This document shows, piece by piece, positions 22,696 to 34,819 of a stretch of DNA of 64,000 nucleotides. The notes under the pieces were generated by a model, which was not told the origin of the DNA, searched no databases, and was given only the letters and a program-made list of their open reading frames with translations. Origin of the DNA: Larimichthys crocea (taxonomy: Eukaryota; Chordata; Actinopteri; Sciaenidae); NCBI RefSeq assembly GCF_000972845.2, contig NC_040028.1:9680038-9744037 (forward strand), given 5' to 3'. Each line of letters opens with the position of its first letter. The first letter of the stretch is position 1. The translations under genes and the position numbers were made by a program.

Positions 22696-24228
22696 TCAGA
22701 TGGTTGAAGAGCGGAGTATTTGAAGCTCTGGGTTGCCAGATGAAATATACTACAGCCATGGAAGTAAATAAAGTGGATCAACGGAGTGAACTTTAGATTC
22801 TGCCCTGACCTAAAAAGCTCCATGAGCGGACATGTTGTAAAACACGGTAAATATTGTAGCCGATTTAGAGGATTTCCACCTGATTTCCTCTGTGAATCAA
22901 AAAATATCTCCGCTATCATTGTCCCTCTCTTTTTTAATCTCATGGACACTGTAATATTGTATTGTGACAGAGATCCTGACCCACAGTGCATCGTGGAAAC
23001 TCTCACTGTGGGAGGCGGAGGTTGTTTTCTGGGACAGAGTTCACCGTAGTGTCGGTATGGAGGACTGGGCAGGTAAAGGACTTCGTGATTTTCATCTCAA
23101 AAATGACCAAAACAGTTGTATGAGACGTTTCTTTTTCTAGGAGGTCTAGAGGAGTTTATTTATGCTGAACGTTACCGCTGTAAAACAATTGTAAGTAACG
23201 TAACTCCCTGTGTGTGTGTCTCTCTTTCCCTCTCTGTCTCAAACAAATGGACACAAACCAAATTAAACTTCTTGTTGTCATTATTTTGCAGCACAGACTG
23301 AAGTCAGACTCAGACGTAGACGCTGCTTCATGAAATAAATCTTGTTGTGCTCGTTTTGCCCTCATGAAATTGTAATTTTAAAAGTAAATTATCCTACATT
23401 TTTACAGTAGTTTTCCTGTTTAAAAATAGTATAAAAACAAACAAACAAGAAAAAACTGCTTAACAAGACTTACTTACTGAAAGTTAAATGAGAAGATCCA
23501 CACCATTCTCACATCCATACACACATTTTGAATAAGAGACAGTAGTGAAACAGTGAACCAGGTTGTCCCCAAACACTGAGGCCATCACAAGCCTGCTGCC
23601 TTTGTATTTAGTGTACAGATATGAGAATGACATTGATCTTTATATCTAACCAGAAATCTTATATTATTTACCTTGACTCAGTTTTCCAATTAACTTGTCC
23701 TATTTTTGAGTTCTCACTGTCTCCCTAGACCTTCTCCATACTGAAGTGTGCTGACATTGTGAAGATAACCTGAGGCAAAGCCTTCTGGTTTTCAAATGCC
23801 TTTTGGTATTAGTAGTCCGCTTAATAACAGATGGGTACATCCAAGCATGCAAATACCCATAGAATAGCCTTAAGCATGCTGTGGTAAGCAATTTGACTTT
23901 ATTACATTTACACATAGATTTTTAGGAAGCATTATAGTTTTTCCACCAACTAGCTAATGGTGAATATGTGTGTACCTTAAACTGTTAGCCTAGTTAGACT
24001 AGGAACAAAATACAATACATAACAACACGTCTAGACATGTCAATGCAGAAATATTTTATGACAGATAGCAGCACATCTTACTGTCTTACAGTTATATTTC
24101 AAATGAATATCTTTATTAAGACACAAAAAATATCAGTGAAGTTATATTTGATTTTTTATTGGTGTTTATCATTGTAGTGTTTTTTTTTTTTGGTTGTTTT
24201 TTATTGTTTTTTTTTATTGAACATTTAA
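22696..24228. other. Non-coding stretch
   Basis: No gene was recognised. 22690-23060 resembles old repeat sequence ('ccacagtgcatcgtggaaac') but has no visible boundaries. The minus frame at 22677-23006 has no family features. Confidence 0.45.
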
Positions 24229-24525
24229 TGTCTTTGTGGGGCAAACCAGAGCACCAGGGGAAAACCCACGCAGACACGTACAGAACTTCACACAGAAACA
24301 AGATGGCGGTGTTTCTGTGCTGCCCTGAATGGGAGAGTTCACGTTGACACCTCTCTGGAGAAGCCTGGGATTTTTTTTTTTTTAATTGACGATGTCTTTG
24401 TGGGGGAACCTGAGCACCAGGAGAAAACCCACGCAGACACATGGAGAACTCCATACAGAAGCAAGATGGTGGGTGCCCTGAATGGGAAAGCTCTCTTTGA
24501 CATGCCCCTGGAGGAGTCTGGGATC
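24229..24525. repeat. Two-unit tandem repeat, about 164-bp period
   Basis: Unit 1 (24229-24372) and unit 2 (24393-24525) both start 'tgtctttgtggg'. They share 'gagcaccagg', 'gaaaacccacgcagacac', 'agaac-tc-a-acagaa', 'caagatgg', 'tgccctgaatggga', and end 'ggag-ag-ctgggat'. A T-rich tract precedes each unit. The 'aaaacccacgcagacac' core is a well-known teleost interspersed-repeat motif. Confidence 0.85.
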
Positions 24526-24549
24526 AAATGTAGACTACTTCCAAAGCCA

Positions 24550-24662
24550 TCCTGAGGGGGTCGAGGAGGATGGAGGGGGAAAGGAATGGAAGGATGGTGG
24601 AAAAGAGAGAAGGGGTGAGGATGGAGGGAGGATAAAGAGATGAAGGGGGGAGGAAGAGGGAG
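24550..24662. repeat. Purine-rich tract
   Basis: About 110 bases of nearly pure A/G on the plus strand, with few interruptions (for example 'ggaggatggagggggaaagg'). It is followed from about 24725 by a C/T-rich stretch. It may adopt non-B structure. Confidence 0.75.
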
Positions 24663-24905
24663 CTACTGTTGTGCAACCTGAGTCGAACAACAAGGAGCCA
24701 CCTCCACCTCAGTTTGGCTGTCACACTTTTTCTTCTTGTGCATCCAGCTCAGAAATCCCTTCTTCTTCTCCTCCTTTTGCATCTCTGATGTGCCTGCTGT
24801 TTCCTCATCTCCCTCTTCCTGACTCCTCTCCAAGTCCTGTTCTATCTGGACCAGGTCGTTTTTCTCGTTCTCCAGAAGTTCACATTTCGTGGTTCCTATT
24901 TTCAT
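24663..24905 (-). CDS. Hypothetical Lys/Glu-rich 80-residue reading frame
   Basis: I do not recognise this gene. On the minus strand the frame from an ATG at 24905 gives 80 residues: a charged, probably helical segment (residues 8-34, with LENEKNDLVQIEQDLERS), an acidic stretch, then basic KEEKKKGFLSWMHKKKK at about 45-61, and a C-terminus with a CC pair that ends AQQ. The codon just before the ATG is an in-frame stop, and no pyrimidine-rich acceptor sits there, so joining to an upstream exon is not evident. The underlying DNA is a C/T-rich tract, which by itself yields E/K-rich translation on this strand. It may be chance. It looks more protein-like than other frames of its length here. Confidence 0.2.
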   Translation of the reverse strand: MKIGTTKCELLENEKNDLVQIEQDLERSQEEGDEETAGTSEMQKEEKKKGFLSWMHKKKKCDSQTEVEVAPCCSTQVAQQ

Positions 24906-25136
24906 TCATTCAAATTCATCCATTTCTTCTCATATCTTAAGTGACCGCCAGTTGAACCTCTATAGTTTGATCTGCACGAAAACTTTGTTGTTAAATCACC
25001 AGAACAAGAGATGAACTGTGTGCTTGGAAGCATTTTTGTAGGTCCAACAAACGCCAACCTCCGTGGCTGTGAAATTAAGTCAGCACAGGAGGTGCAGAAA
25101 ACTGTAATCCCTAAGAAGCCACACTGTAAAATAAAT

Positions 25137-25162
25137 AAAAAAAAAAAAAAAAAAAAAAAAAA
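25137..25162. repeat. Poly(A) tract
   Basis: About 26 A's after 'aaaataaat', followed by a TATA-rich run to about 25198. It could be the tail of a retroposed sequence to the left, but no element body was identified. Confidence 0.85.
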
Positions 25163-26815
25163 CAAAAATATATTATATATATCTATATAATATATTATGT
25201 GAGACATCTAATTATTTGGGAAAAATCTGTAATTCTGTAAAAAGCCATTTGCCGTTTTTTTTTACAGGTTTTTTTTTTTCTAACAGTACATATTGTGTGG
25301 CTGCAGCCATTCACCTGATTACAAGTCAGTGGAGCATCAAAATTATTTTAAATCTTTATTATTTAATATTAGAAAAAAATGTTATGCAATGCTGCTGTAA
25401 GTGTAATGCACGTAATCTCGAGGAGATAGAATCATGTTATCTTGTTTAGCTTCTTTTTAGTATTTTCAGAGCTGTGTTTGCTGTGTTAAATTACTGATAA
25501 TGCAATCTGAACGTTTCCAGCAGCAATGTGCTGCTGCACATAAAAAATAAAAATAAAAAACGCCAACGAACCACTGAGAAGCTTATGATGTGAAGTAGAT
25601 AAAATAAATATGGACTAATAGAAAGCACTGCGCATCCAACCCAAAGAGAAACTTTGCTCTATTATTGTGGAGTTTATATTTATGAAATTACATCCAGCTG
25701 TACCTTCAGTCACCCATTTTTCACGACATGTTCCTGTTCACAGATTTTTATCCCCTAAATGGAGTAATAATAGAATACAAACATGCATACATACAATGCT
25801 CTCATGACATTTGACATCCACTCATTCTAAAATGTTTTCTCTTGTTTGGCCCCTTTTTTCTCTTTTTTTTTTTAAAATCTTCAAATGAACACTTACCATA
25901 GAACACACCCCCCCCTCTTTACATGGCCATTTCATGCAACATTGACCACGCCTGGGGGGGGTGCAGTATTCTCCATCCTGGTAAAGATCTTCTTTAACCC
26001 CCAACCTATTGACTGTGGAGAGTGGGTCCATCCAATCTGATTTGATAAATCAATCATCCAGGGAATGCTGAGGTTAATTTTATTATTCTGAGAGGGATGG
26101 AAGAGACCAACACTGGTGCTTGTATTTCATTCTTTCCATACTGTACATATGTGGCTCCCTTTTTAGTTTTGTAAGAATTTATCCCAAAACATGTCAATGA
26201 TTTATAACTGCCACTGAGCTTAGTAGTGCAATTGCTATAAAAAGTGCAATGAAAAAGAATAAAAGTGGTTTACATAACTAGCTACAGACATTTATTATGA
26301 CTGTTTTGTCAGCAGCTTTTAAATGTTTTGAATAATACAAGGAGAAGCAGCTCACTGCAGCTGGTTAGAATAAGAGCTGCAGGGGACAAACCCCAACACA
26401 TCAGAGATAGATAAAGGTAGATAACTCCTTCCACCGTGCAGTCCTATTATATACAAGCATCCATGTGATATTTGCATCGTGATATCTGATAATTTTTCCT
26501 GCAGTACCAACCAGCTGTTGTCAGATATGTTCAGGTATTTGCCTTTAAATTTATTTTTTTCCTTCAAATTCAATTCCTAACCGTCTAACATGTGAAGTCT
26601 GTAGTTCATATCGTCACTCATGTCACAGCCCCAGACACTGTTGTAGACATATTTTGGGTGTCTGTTGGTGACACAGGAAAGATACAAAGGCACAGTGACA
26701 ACAAATCGAATGTTATTCTTATCGTAGACATACAGAGCTGAAGATGAAAAATGAGTGTTTCTTTAAATGCACAAACACTTTGATGTGAGCATATTGGAAA
26801 GTGAAACCCTGAGGG

Positions 26816-26818
<3 letters not shown>

Positions 26819-26856
<38 letters not shown>
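26819..26856. repeat. (GT)n microsatellite
   Basis: About 18 GT units. Confidence 0.95.
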
Positions 26857-26864
<8 letters not shown>

Positions 26865-27016
26865 GTATTCCTGTCAGAGGCAGAGCTCATGTTCGCATCA
26901 TGACAAATTGTCTCTCTAGCAGACTGCGTGTTCATGCAGTGTCACTCATTTGTCTCCCATACACTGCTCTCACACACACACACACATGCTGTCAGGTCTC
27001 TGGACAGCCATGGCAG

Positions 27017-27050
27017 CGTTTGTGTGTGTGCGTGTGTGTGTGTGTGTGTT
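27017..27050. repeat. (GT)n microsatellite, imperfect
   Basis: About 16 GT units with one GC interruption. Confidence 0.9.
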
Positions 27051-27699
27051 AATGGCTTTATTGACCTGAGGCCCAAGGACACCACAGAGCACTCCCTGCC
27101 TAAACCAAAAGGTTGCTTAATGGACGACTCTCCTCCTGCACAGTTTTCCTCTCTCTTCCTTTTGTCCCCCCCACCCAATCTCCTCCCATCTTATCGACGC
27201 TTTCTCCTCCTGATCCTCCCTCCTTTTCTTAATCTCCTCAATCTCTCTATAATCTCCTGCTCTGCTCAAAATCCTACATAAGTGAACAGGAATAAAACAA
27301 CACAACTCAATTTGAAGCAAAATCGAGTGTCTGGAGAAAGCCCCTCTTCACTCATGTATGTGTGTATCTATGTGTGAACCCTACAGTGTCTGTATGTTTT
27401 TTTATATTTTGTGCCGGTGTCAATGAATATTTCAGCTTTGTGTCACCAAACAGCATGTGAATAAAGCACCAATTTGTTAAGTTGTTTTGTGTGTTATCAC
27501 ATCTTTTGCTTTTCGTGTGTTTCAGGGAGTTATACTGGAGAAATGACGTGTCATTTTTTAGTCTGCAGGAGGTTGTAGTGGATGGATGGGTCAATCAAAC
27601 ACATACACAGGACTTTCACCCAGGAGACCACAGTGTGAAACCAAAAAATGACTTATTTGAAGTTCACTCGGCTAAGGAAGTTAACTTTATTATTATACA

Positions 27700-28130
27700 C
27701 ATTACATATGTAACTAAATACCTTCTCTTCCCGGTGAGCCAAAACAACCGTGGTATAAACACCAAGCAGCAACCTCTATGGCTGGAATATGAAGCCAATG
27801 TGCAAGTGCTAAAAACTGTAATTCAACAGCCACTTGAGACATATAAATAAATATGTTTACAGCCTTTTTGTCTCTATAGCTAATTTCCCCGCCCATGACA
27901 TCTGTACTGAGGGTGATTTTTTTTTTTTACTCATCCGTTGAAATGATATTAAGTCTTAAAGTTGTGCAAAATTAACAGCATGGCCACTTGACTGACTGGT
28001 AAGTCCTGCTACAGATGGCTTGTTTGAGCACCCAGGCGTCATTCAGCCCACCAATGATCCACGTCTTTGCCGATATTTAGATCAGCTGGGAGGCCGAAGA
28101 AACAGGATCGCCAAGATGTCGGTTAATCTA
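27700..28130 (-). repeat. Dispersed teleost repeat, copy 2 (inverted)
   Basis: Reverse complement of the repeat at 18170-18640. It shows 'tctctatagctaatttccc' (27871), 'gcccatgacatctgtactga', 'gtgcaaaattaacagcatgg', 'ttgtttgagcacccaggcgt' and 'gccgatatttagatcagctg' in the expected inverted order. The piece at 27750-27840 ('aacctctatggctggaatat') is a further module of the same family. The 122-codon plus frame at 27482-27850 crosses this repeat and should not be taken as a gene. Confidence 0.8.
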
Positions 28131-30160
28131 TGATAGAAAAGTTCCATAATGTTGCTTTAACTCGAGGACAAAGTGATATCAGTATAGATATCGCAGCTTT
28201 TTAAAGGCGGCGAAGAACATGAAACTGTCTTGTGTTTGTAAATTAATATTTAATAGTGTGCAAGGCCACGTTTGTATACACTGTTTAAAGTAAATTTCAC
28301 TGGTAACTTGCAGGAAAACTCTCAGTGCAGTTATTGTCTAGATTCTGTACCACCAGGAAAAAATAGTCATCTGCTGTCTTCACAGGTTGTTAATTAATTT
28401 CAGTATGGGGTGCAGTCATTTAGTTCTCCTGTGTACAAAAACTCAGAGGTGAGTTGTTTGTCCCCTATGTCTTAAAGATGATGACACGGCAGTTTATTTT
28501 CTCTGCTACACAATCACCGTACCTTCTCCATACGCACCGAGAATGGTCAATGAACTCCGAAATTGTAATTACGTTTCTTTATTGAAATCTGGGATGATTC
28601 ATAAGACAGCCATCCAAATCAGTAACTGCAAGGTGTAAAGTTTTGTTTTTGTTCCAATAAATAACCTCTAGCAAATAACTTACTTAAAAACTTACAAAAT
28701 TATTCTGCCAAAAATCCATCCCAGACAAGCAGGAGCAGAATTGTTTTAATGGATTTCATTAAGCAGTCCTCATGAGCTGACTTCAAATCAATCAACAACA
28801 ATGGCGAACAAATTTTGAAACATTGATTGAGTTTGATAAGAATTGCCAAACCCACCGCAGAGCAGCGCGTCATCGTCTGCTCTTGTTAATTAACAGTGAC
28901 GAGACTCAAATAAACATGGCTGCACAGATGACAGTTATGTAAATCAAGAGGTGGCTGAGTTTTCAACAGGCAAAGACTGCCTGCGTTAAACTTGAGCTCC
29001 TCCAAAGCAGAAACTGTGTTCAAATGAGTGCGCTATACTTAGCTACTGTTTGTCAGCCTGCTAAGGTTTAACTCATCTTTATTTTAGGTTTCTCACAGGT
29101 CTGCTGTTCTTCTTGAGGTTTAGTCAGAGGCCTGGTGTGTTATTGTGATATAAAGAGTTTAGATGGGGAAAATCAACTGACACCGTCATTTCTATAAACA
29201 AATATATGCATACAAATATAAAATCTGTCCTCAAATTTGAAGGTAAGGGTTAACATTTGTAGCCCGTCTGTAGTCACAGACTTTTTTACATGCAGGCAAA
29301 CAGTTTCAAGAAGAAAAGAGGCAGAACGCATAGAAAGGAATGAAATCTTGGAAACCACCGCTATAGTCTGACAATGATTTAGCTCCCTTTTAGCTTTTTA
29401 AAAATGTATCTTAAGGTAAGGTAGATGTTTTCTCTCCAACTATATCTCCCTAACGTTGACTGTAAACAATGTAGACAAACAAGAAGAAGATGCCTTGGCC
29501 CGGATATCTGTAATCCACTAGCTACAACAGAAGCTCCAATACATTGGCTGTTGCATGCAGAGGCTAAGTGGGTTCCAGTACAACTGTAATAACGATTTAT
29601 AAATATTATATACTTGATACAGAACAGAGTGAAGTAGCACTTTGATGTCCCAGTGAATAAAAAATACATAAAGCTAGATGACTCCTGTACAACGATGAAT
29701 AAAAACACTAATTGATGTAATTAAGTGTACAGGTTAATGTTGTCGCTGTCAATCAGTCACAGTGGTCTTTTGTCAGAAGTGCATGTGGCTGTTCATTTCA
29801 CCACTATCTTTTATTTATTCAATTATTAATCAAAATATCATTTACATTTTAGATGCAAACCACAATCACATACTGGTACCATATAACTGTTGCCTTAGTA
29901 TCAACAGTTTGGACTCAAGAGTGCAAGTGAGAAGACCTGTGCTGTGTATCAATTTAAATGCTTCTGTTTGTACACTATGTATACAATGTACTCCCTGGCA
30001 CAGTGCTCTAATTTCAGCAGGGTAGTGTTGTCTCAGCTCGAGTACGGCCGTTGTGTACTTACTGAAAATGACGATAACAACATTATACTGCTTCTTCTTC
30101 CCTGAATTGCAACCATTTGACCACCAAAATATAAATATAAAACATATATACATCTTACAT
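28131..30160. other. Non-coding stretch, part possibly conserved regulatory DNA
   Basis: No gene was recognised. 28440-28990 is free of simple repeats and rich in TTAATTAA, ATTA and TAAAT-type words (for example 'ttgttaattaacagtgacg' at about 28885), a texture often seen in vertebrate conserved non-coding elements. The rest is AT-rich with no identifiable feature. Confidence 0.35.
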
Positions 30161-32439
30161 TTATATATTGTGCAACCATTTCAGCTCCAGTAGCTTCGGT
30201 GGTGACCACTGAGGACGAGAAGTGTCCAGTCTTCCACACTCAACTTTTTTGACCATTATGAGTGCACAATCCGGGTACTCACTGTACACTGCATTTTGCC
30301 ATAATTGACAGTGTGAATGAATGTACTTAAAATAGCAAGGGTAAGCATGGAAGTATCTAAAATAAGACACAGATTTGGGGTCTAAAAGTTGTCTTTCGAC
30401 CAAATTATGACACCTGTGTGTGAAAAAGTCTGTTTTTTCACACACGTACACAGTGACAATAAAAGTTGGTTCCACATCAGTCATAGTATAAAAAGTAATG
30501 GTGTTATTAATAATTTTAATGATGGCTCGGTTCTATTCAGCTGTCCCAGTAAGTCATGACGGTGAGTCAGCATGAACAATACCAGGACCCAGAATACATG
30601 TTCATCTTTAACACCTGTATCATTTACACCTGTACCTTTCCTTCTGTGACATGTCAAAGTGTCTGCTGTTGAAGGATTGCAGAGGATCATTTTCTCTTTT
30701 TCTGATTGGTTCAGGACGTTGATCTATTTATTGTCTCTCTGTCCACATTTCCCCTTCATTGCAGTTCACTAAATCCAAATGCCTTACAGTCTCACCTGCT
30801 CATCACGCTTCACAGTACGTACAATTGCAAATCCAAATGGTAAACATTTGTATTCAGCCACCTATCCAACAGATGCCATCAGACTTTTCCACCTGTCCCT
30901 GTCACCTGACTTCTACCTTCACCAGCTCACTTGTTTCCACTTTCCGTCATCAGCACTGCAGTATATAATCAGCCTATTTCTGCTCATTTCTGTCCAGGTT
31001 GTCAATCCCGACCTGAACCCAATCCTGCTTTCTGGTTACCTGTTCATGTGTTTTTAACCTGTAACTACCTGCCTGTAAACGTATTACCAATAAATCACTG
31101 GTTCTGTCTGCCTCGAGTGTCCTCTCCCTTTAGCTGCCTGAATTCACTCCCCACAATTAATCCTCCCAATGCACAAAAAAATCATTGAGGCTGAGTTAGA
31201 AAATAATGAGCATACAGCTGCACGTACAGATGCTCTGGATTTAACTTGTATGTTGTTGTTGGAGACAACAATACAGACAGCTAAGGAAACTGCATCACAG
31301 ACTACACCAAGTTTAAGATGACTTCTGCAAAAAACAACCCATAACAGCCTATGAAGTTAATTAGTTATTATTCTTTTTAAATCTTTGTCAAATTGAAAAG
31401 CTATCTGATCTAAAAAGAGGAGAATAAGTCCAAAAAGCACTATAGATGGGTTGAAATTCGATTGCTTAAACCGCCTCGGGCATCTACAGCGTCTGTCCTG
31501 AGTGATAATGGTAGCTGAAATAAGCCACTGTTCTTCCTGTCTTCAAATCTAAAGGGAAAAGGAGCTCCAGTGTTTTTAACACATACAGCCATACACTGAA
31601 CTGTTGAAGCCTTAGTCTGATCCCTGATCAGTTCAACCACTAATCCGTCTATGTGTGGGTAAGAGAACATCAACTTGTTGATCTGTGGAGGGCGTAAAGA
31701 CAATAAAGCTTTGGTTTCACTCAGCTTCAGGTGCATTGCCATTGTCTGTCTGTAGAGTAATAGTGCCAACACCAATTTACATGTAGCTTTGTGATCTGGC
31801 TAGCAGAGATGCATACATGTGGCTCAATGTAAATAAAAGTAAATAAAATGACTTTTGATTTTATGCAGGCACACGCAGATGGCCCGTGTAGATGTGGTCA
31901 TCCTCTTTGGTTGACTTGGGATCACATATTTTGTTTAAGCCTTTGTCTGTCTGCCTCTTTATTCATTTTATATATTCGTTTTTGTTCTTTCGTACCTGCC
32001 TGCTCCCTTTTTGGACTTGCTTTTACTAACTGTCAACCCACTGATAGTAACTCTTCTTTTAACCTTACCCACTTTGCCTGAACAAGAATCGTCTCAGGTA
32101 CCAAAAAAAAGTGTTTCCACATAGAGCAAAGCTGAAGAGAAAACAGCTCCCCATGCGCAGAGAAGCGTGAGACAGTTAAAGCACCTCAAATAACAATCAG
32201 TCTGAGAAAACACTCGATACAGAGTGAGTCATAGAAAAACAAAAGACATCCCAAACATATTGGATAACATTCATTTTGTAACTGTATTTTTTTTTGGACA
32301 AAAGTGTAGGTTAACCATGTGTCATGCTACTTCAGTACAATTTAAGAACAAATATTACTGGGACCACTACAAAAACTTGGAGATTAACTTTTAATATCCA
32401 GGAATTTGCATACATGGTACAGCCATATAGCTTGCAGGT
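30161..32439. other. Non-coding stretch
   Basis: No gene was recognised. 30180-30480 has the feel of an old dispersed repeat, and 30710-31190 and 31860-32090 are pyrimidine-rich and resemble old retroelement ends. I could not show ends or coding remnants for any of them. Confidence 0.4.
30416..30445. repeat. Inverted repeat (hairpin)
   Basis: Left arm GTGTGTGAAAAA (30416-30427) pairs perfectly with TTTTTCACACAC (30434-30445) across a 6-base loop. Confidence 0.8.
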
Positions 32440-32760
32440 TTCAACCCGTGAAGAATGGACAGAGCCTGAGTGACAGGTTTCTGAACCGCCATTTTGAAGC
32501 TGAAAATCCCATTGGGTGACATCACTGATGACATGTGCATGCAGCACCCGCTGCATTTTGCAATAACTGAATTGAGACACAGCAGAGGTGTGGTGCTCTG
32601 GTTGCTGCCCTGTCTCTTGAAGTGAGTTAAATAGAAATTCACAGAGACCAAAACCACTTTTTGTACCAGCCAGGCTGTAAACCTTCAGTTTAGTTAGTTG
32701 GACATTTTAATACGGGGGCTTGTGGAGACTGGACTGCAGTTTTTCTCTCTTCCGTGCTGG
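32440..32760 (+). repeat. Dispersed teleost repeat, copy 3 (divergent)
   Basis: Shares 'gaagaatggacagagc' and 'tgagtgac' with 18199 onward. It also shares a 'gagaccaaaa ... gtacca ... gctgtaaac ... ttttaatacgggggctt' series (32644-32720) with 18465-18540, in the same orientation. It includes an extra 'ccattttgaagctgaaaat' module, and is more diverged than copies 1 and 2. Confidence 0.7.
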
Positions 32761-33261
32761 CTTCACTTCACAGCCAAGGAGGTTGGTTGGAGGTTGGTTC
32801 CAGCCTCTCTCGTTCAGTTACTGTTGACGGAGCCCCCCTTTACTTCCTGCGCCTAGAACATAGAGGTCTAATTGATATTGATCTCCTGAACACACTGTGA
32901 GATTGATGTCAAAGCACATTTTTAGATTTGTCACACTGTTGCTCTAACGCCACCTAAACATTATTCACAGTGTTAATGCCCATTAACCTTCCACTTACAA
33001 TTCAGAGACTGCACTTGTTTAAAAAACTCTTTAAACATTCAGTCACACAGTTGTCATTGTTAAGACCATAACCTGTTACCCATTCCTTCATTTTTCAGTT
33101 TTTTGGCTTCAACACCGTGGCAGCAGATGACTACACCAGGTGGACCTTGACTATATTCAATTCATGTTTCACACTGAGCATCAATTCAACTTTAATAGTT
33201 TATCGACCGCGATGACGTGGTATTGGCTTGGCATACAAGCTGCAGGAGCTCATATTGCTGT

Positions 33262-33284
33262 AAAAAAAAAAAAAAAAAAAAAAA
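33262..33284. repeat. Poly(A) tract
   Basis: Run of about 23 A's. No retroposon body was identified to its left. Confidence 0.9.
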
Positions 33285-33496
33285 GATGACTCGCCAGGTG
33301 CAAAATCACCCAGCATTGTAAGTGCAGCGCATTGTGAGTTTCAAGGACGTTGTAGTAAGGCAAACTGTTTGTTATATTTGCTTTTTTCTCAGAAAAGAAA
33401 GAAAAGGAAGGAGGGATACGCAAGCCACCTGAGAGAGGAGAGGAGATTGTCATTCAGTGGGTGTCTGATGACTGTCAGTTCTCCCCCACTGCAGAT

Positions 33497-33714
33497 GTGA
33501 CGCAAACTCTCTCTCTCCTCTCCGCTGTGTCATCCTCCCCCTTTTCCTCTCTACTTTCCTCCCCTTCATCTTCTTATTTCCTTCCCTTGTCTTGTCTGCT
33601 GTTTTCTCTCTCTGCTCACTCTGTGGACTGCATCTTTCACTTTCTAGCTCTCTTCCCTGCCATCTCTCTTTTTTTTCCCCCCTCCTTCTCTCAATCCTCT
33701 CAGCAGAGATGAGT
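33497..33714. repeat. Pyrimidine-rich tract
   Basis: About 220 bases, strongly C/T on the plus strand. It produces long open frames on both strands that are not genes. Confidence 0.7.
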
Positions 33715-34274
33715 GGGTGGAGTGAAGCATTGTGCCCTGGAGATTGTTGTGCCATCCGCTTTTCAGACGGCTCAGACCTTGTGTGCGTGATGTGTCTGTA
33801 TGTGTCTGTGCATGCATGTGTGTGTGTGTGTTTGTAGAGCTCCATCAAGACAAAATGGACATTCCCTTTTTACTAAGGCTTAAATAAATGAGTTATTGGT
33901 TCATCGTTGTTGTCCTAGAAATATATAAATCTTACTTAGAAAATGACAGCTCATTTTCTTTCTCCTGGCTTTCCCTGCTTTTCTTGATTTTGTGGTCAGC
34001 CATTTTTCTTTTCTGATTTTCCTTCCTCGTTCCTCCCTTCCTCATGACTTGTCCTCTTATGCTCTTATTCCTTTCCATGTCAGCTCAGAGAGAAATATAT
34101 CCCTCTCCTCGCTCGCCACATTTCCACATATCTTCTCCCTTACGCCGCCTTCATCTCCTCCCCTCCTCCTCCTCCTCTTTGGCCATTTTTAGACAGTAAA
34201 TCCCATCCTCTCCTACAGTGCATCTCTGAGTGCCTAAATGTGTGTGTGTGTGTTTAAGAGATAGTAAGGGATGC

Positions 34275-34305
34275 ACACACACACACACGCACACACACAC
34301 ACACA
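34275..34305. repeat. (CA)n microsatellite
   Basis: CA run with one CG interruption. A short GT run lies about 35 bases to its left, giving a local inverted pair. Confidence 0.85.
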
Positions 34306-34786
34306 AAAGCTGAGCAATATGCCACCACTCACCTTCTCAACCCTTAGACAGTAAATTCCTAAACACACTGACTATGACTGGATATGATACCTTCACCAAC
34401 TCACCACTGTAAACATTTAATCCCATTTGCATTTCCGGAGACGGGAGAACGAAGGCAGGGATACAAATTTCCAGCAGAGTAATTGGTTTTGCACAGCACT
34501 TGGCTCATTGTCAGAACTGGAAGAGAAAAAAAGAAAATTATGCATCAGTGGACAAACCAGGTTACTGTTGAGTTTGGTGGTGTTTTGGCAGCTTTTTTGT
34601 AACCGAATGAATCAGATTCATTGTGCTGTTTCACAGGTAATTGGGTTTGCTTGCTGTGGTTGAGACAGAAGGCCGACTGAACTGCTGTGTTTTGGTTGAA
34701 CTGCTGTCCTTGTATTTGTTCCTGCTGCAGCTACACATAACATTTCTTTGCCCTTTTTCAGTGTTTATTAAATTAACGTTTAAGAA

Positions 34787-34819
34787 GGTTAGACAACCCT
34801 AATTTTGGGTTGTCTAACC
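34787..34819. repeat. Perfect 13-bp inverted repeat
   Basis: GGTTAGACAACCC (34787-34799), a 7-base loop, then GGGTTGTCTAACC (34807-34819). The stem extends with a one-base bulge into AAG/CTT. No run of U follows that would suggest a Pol III terminator-type role, and its function is unknown. Confidence 0.9.

Larger units (their letters stand above)
25199..27559. other. Non-coding stretch with GT/CA repeats
   Basis: No gene was recognised. It holds T-runs (about 25253-25280 and 25860-25873), the GT repeats at 26819-26856 and 27017-27050, and a short CA run at 26970-26986. The frames around 26819-27281 are translated GT repeats. Confidence 0.5.

Noticed and set aside
27482..27850. 122-codon plus-strand frame
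   Set aside because: Its second half lies in the dispersed repeat (copy 2, inverted); there is no recognisable domain.
33450..33848. 132-codon minus-strand frame and overlapping plus frames
   Set aside because: Low-complexity translation of a pyrimidine/purine tract and a GT repeat.
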